Shown in pieces: positions 41,665 to 42,456 of a DNA stretch of 42,456 nucleotides; position 1 is the first letter of the stretch; each line of letters opens with the position of its first letter. The position numbers were made by a program, and so were the translations under genes. The stretch covers positions 1 to 42,456 of the forward strand of contig CANQEU010000017.1 of NCBI GenBank assembly GCA_947595635.1. Direction: 5' to 3'. The notes below the pieces were generated by a model. It was given only the letters and a program-made list of their open reading frames with translations, did not search any database and was not told the DNA's origin. This stretch comes from an uncultured Clostridia bacterium. Lineage in GTDB: Bacteria; Bacillota; Clostridia; Oscillospirales; Acutalibacteraceae.

Positions 41665-42267
41665 ATGGCAATTTACAGCGCCGCTCCGTTCGCCAGACTT
41701 ATAGAGCAGTTTGAACGCCTGCCCGGAATAGGCTCAAAGACCGCACAGAGGCTTGCATATCACGTTTTGAGAATGTCTGAGCATGACGCAAAGGCGTTTT
41801 CAGACGCAATTATGGACGCTCACAGAAAGATACATTACTGCAAGGAGTGCTGCAACCTTGCCGACGGTGATTTATGTCCTATATGCAAAAATGAAAAGCG
41901 AGACCGCTCGACTGTATGCGTGGTAGAAGACCCGAAAGACGTTATCGCTCTTGAGCGCACGCAGGAATACAGGGGCGTATATCACGTTTTGCACGGGGCG
42001 ATCTCCCCACTGAACGGAATAACTCCCGAACAGCTTAAAATAAAGGAGCTTGTCGAGAGAGCCGGCAAGGGAGATATAAAAGAGGTCATAATGGCGACGA
42101 ACGCAACTGCCGAAGGAGAGGTTACCGCCGTTTACATTTCAAAACTGCTAAAACCGCTCGGCATAAAGGTGACAAGGATCGCGTCCGGTCTGCCTGTCGG
42201 CGGCGACCTTGAATACGCCGATGAAATGACTCTTCTCCGCGCGCTTGAGGGCAGAAGCGAAATTTAA
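41665..42267 (+). CDS. recR: Recombination protein RecR
   Basis: Part of the RecFOR pathway loading RecA at gaps. It is 200 residues, the usual length: a helix-hairpin-helix near [14 protein letters not shown] (18-31), a C4 zinc finger (Cys59, Cys62, Cys71, Cys74) and a Toprim domain starting near CVVEDPKD (85). It follows ybaB by 1 bp. Confidence 0.96.
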   Translation: MAIYSAAPFARLIEQFERLPGIGSKTAQRLAYHVLRMSEHDAKAFSDAIMDAHRKIHYCKECCNLADGDLCPICKNEKRDRSTVCVVEDPKDVIALERTQEYRGVYHVLHGAISPLNGITPEQLKIKELVERAGKGDIKEVIMATNATAEGEVTAVYISKLLKPLGIKVTRIASGLPVGGDLEYADEMTLLRALEGRSEI

Positions 42268-42297
42268 ATTTTAAATTTTATATTTTTAATTAAAATC

Positions 42298-42321
42298 AGC
42301 CGTCCGAAGCATCGGACGGCT
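42298..42321. terminator. Hairpin after recR
   Basis: AGCCGTCCGA/TCGGACGGCT, a perfect 10-bp stem with 4-base loop AGCA, 30 bp after the recR stop. No T-run follows on the plus strand; on the minus strand the hairpin would be followed by an AT-rich segment including GATTTTAATT. Confidence 0.45.
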
Positions 42322-42357
42322 CAGCCTGTCGAAAAAGCGGTTTTGTCCTATATACTC

Positions 42358-42456
42358 CTTGAACCGCAGTCGGCGCTGCTGCGCAGCGGGACTGCTGCTT
42401 AAGATTTTATTTTTTTTGCAGGAGAAGCTTCGCTTCTCCTGCACCTCATCATTCTC
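42358..42456 (+). repeat. Dispersed intergenic repeat, copy C (cut by the right edge)
   Basis: It starts CCTTGAACCGCAGTCGGCGCTGC, has an extra palindromic insert (GCTGCGCAGC, about 42377-42390) compared with copies A and B, then TGCTGCTTAAGATTTTATTT, the 25-nt hairpin with loop TTC, and CACCTCATCATTCTC at the edge. Its hairpin is the exact reverse complement of that in copy A. Confidence 0.7.

Overview
The window is a chromosomal stretch from a spore-forming, low-to-mid GC Firmicute of the Clostridia (Oscillospiraceae/Ruminococcaceae-like). This placement is inferred from gene content and order: a fabT-fabH-fabK-fabD-fabG-fabF-accB-fabZ-accC-accD-accA cluster, germination protein YpeB, a small BofC-C-terminal-like protein, ThiW, a GlnRS beside GluRS, and ybaB-recR. 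Almost everything is core metabolism; no phage, CRISPR array, plasmid or transposase gene is visible.

Layout. 1-4.1 kb (minus strand): a possible gene fragment cut by the left edge, a tRNA-Pro, then lysC, thrB and hom (aspartate to threonine). 4.1-6.5 kb (minus): a class A penicillin-binding protein with an unusual Tyr/Gly/acidic tail. 6.9-7.2 kb: a small secreted or anchored protein. 7.6-17.7 kb (plus): the type II fatty-acid synthesis and acetyl-CoA carboxylase operon behind a MarR/FabT regulator, with a strong promoter and a candidate operator; the acyl carrier protein gene is not in it. 17.9-20.7 kb: a D-2-hydroxyacid dehydrogenase (plus), then a SprT-like protein and mnmA (minus). 20.9-29.9 kb (minus): argG-argH-argC-argJ-argB-GNAT-argD-argF, a near complete arginine route, with ArgR-type boxes before argG and a one-base frameshift in argG. 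30.3-33.3 kb (plus): flavin reductase-like protein behind twin palindromes, an SDR, ypeB and rubredoxin (a 52-residue gene). 33.6-36.1 kb (minus): thiW-thiM-thiE with a long structured leader. 36.3-40.2 kb (plus): gltX, glnS and a DUF308 membrane protein. 40.8-41.0 kb (minus): tRNA-Gln(CTG) and tRNA-Pro(CGG). 41.3-42.3 kb (plus): ybaB-recR.

The most unusual content is not protein coding. Three intergenic elements (7380-7487, 14143-14252, 24491-24606) each have a 9-11 bp GC-rich outer stem enclosing exactly three perfect or near-perfect hairpins with almost no unpaired bases, so each can fold as a four-way (cloverleaf or cruciform) junction. Two of them share the same outer stem (GCGGCGACC/GGTCGCCGC) while the inner hairpins differ completely. 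Two sit inside operons. A second family of interspersed repeats (18881, 33412, 42358, and a right end near 260) carries a 25-nt hairpin that is exactly inverted between two copies whose flanks keep the same orientation. Two tRNA-Pro genes share about 60 bp of downstream sequence able to form two mutually exclusive hairpins.

Limits: all calls come from reading the sequence and family knowledge; no alignment, folding or database search was run.
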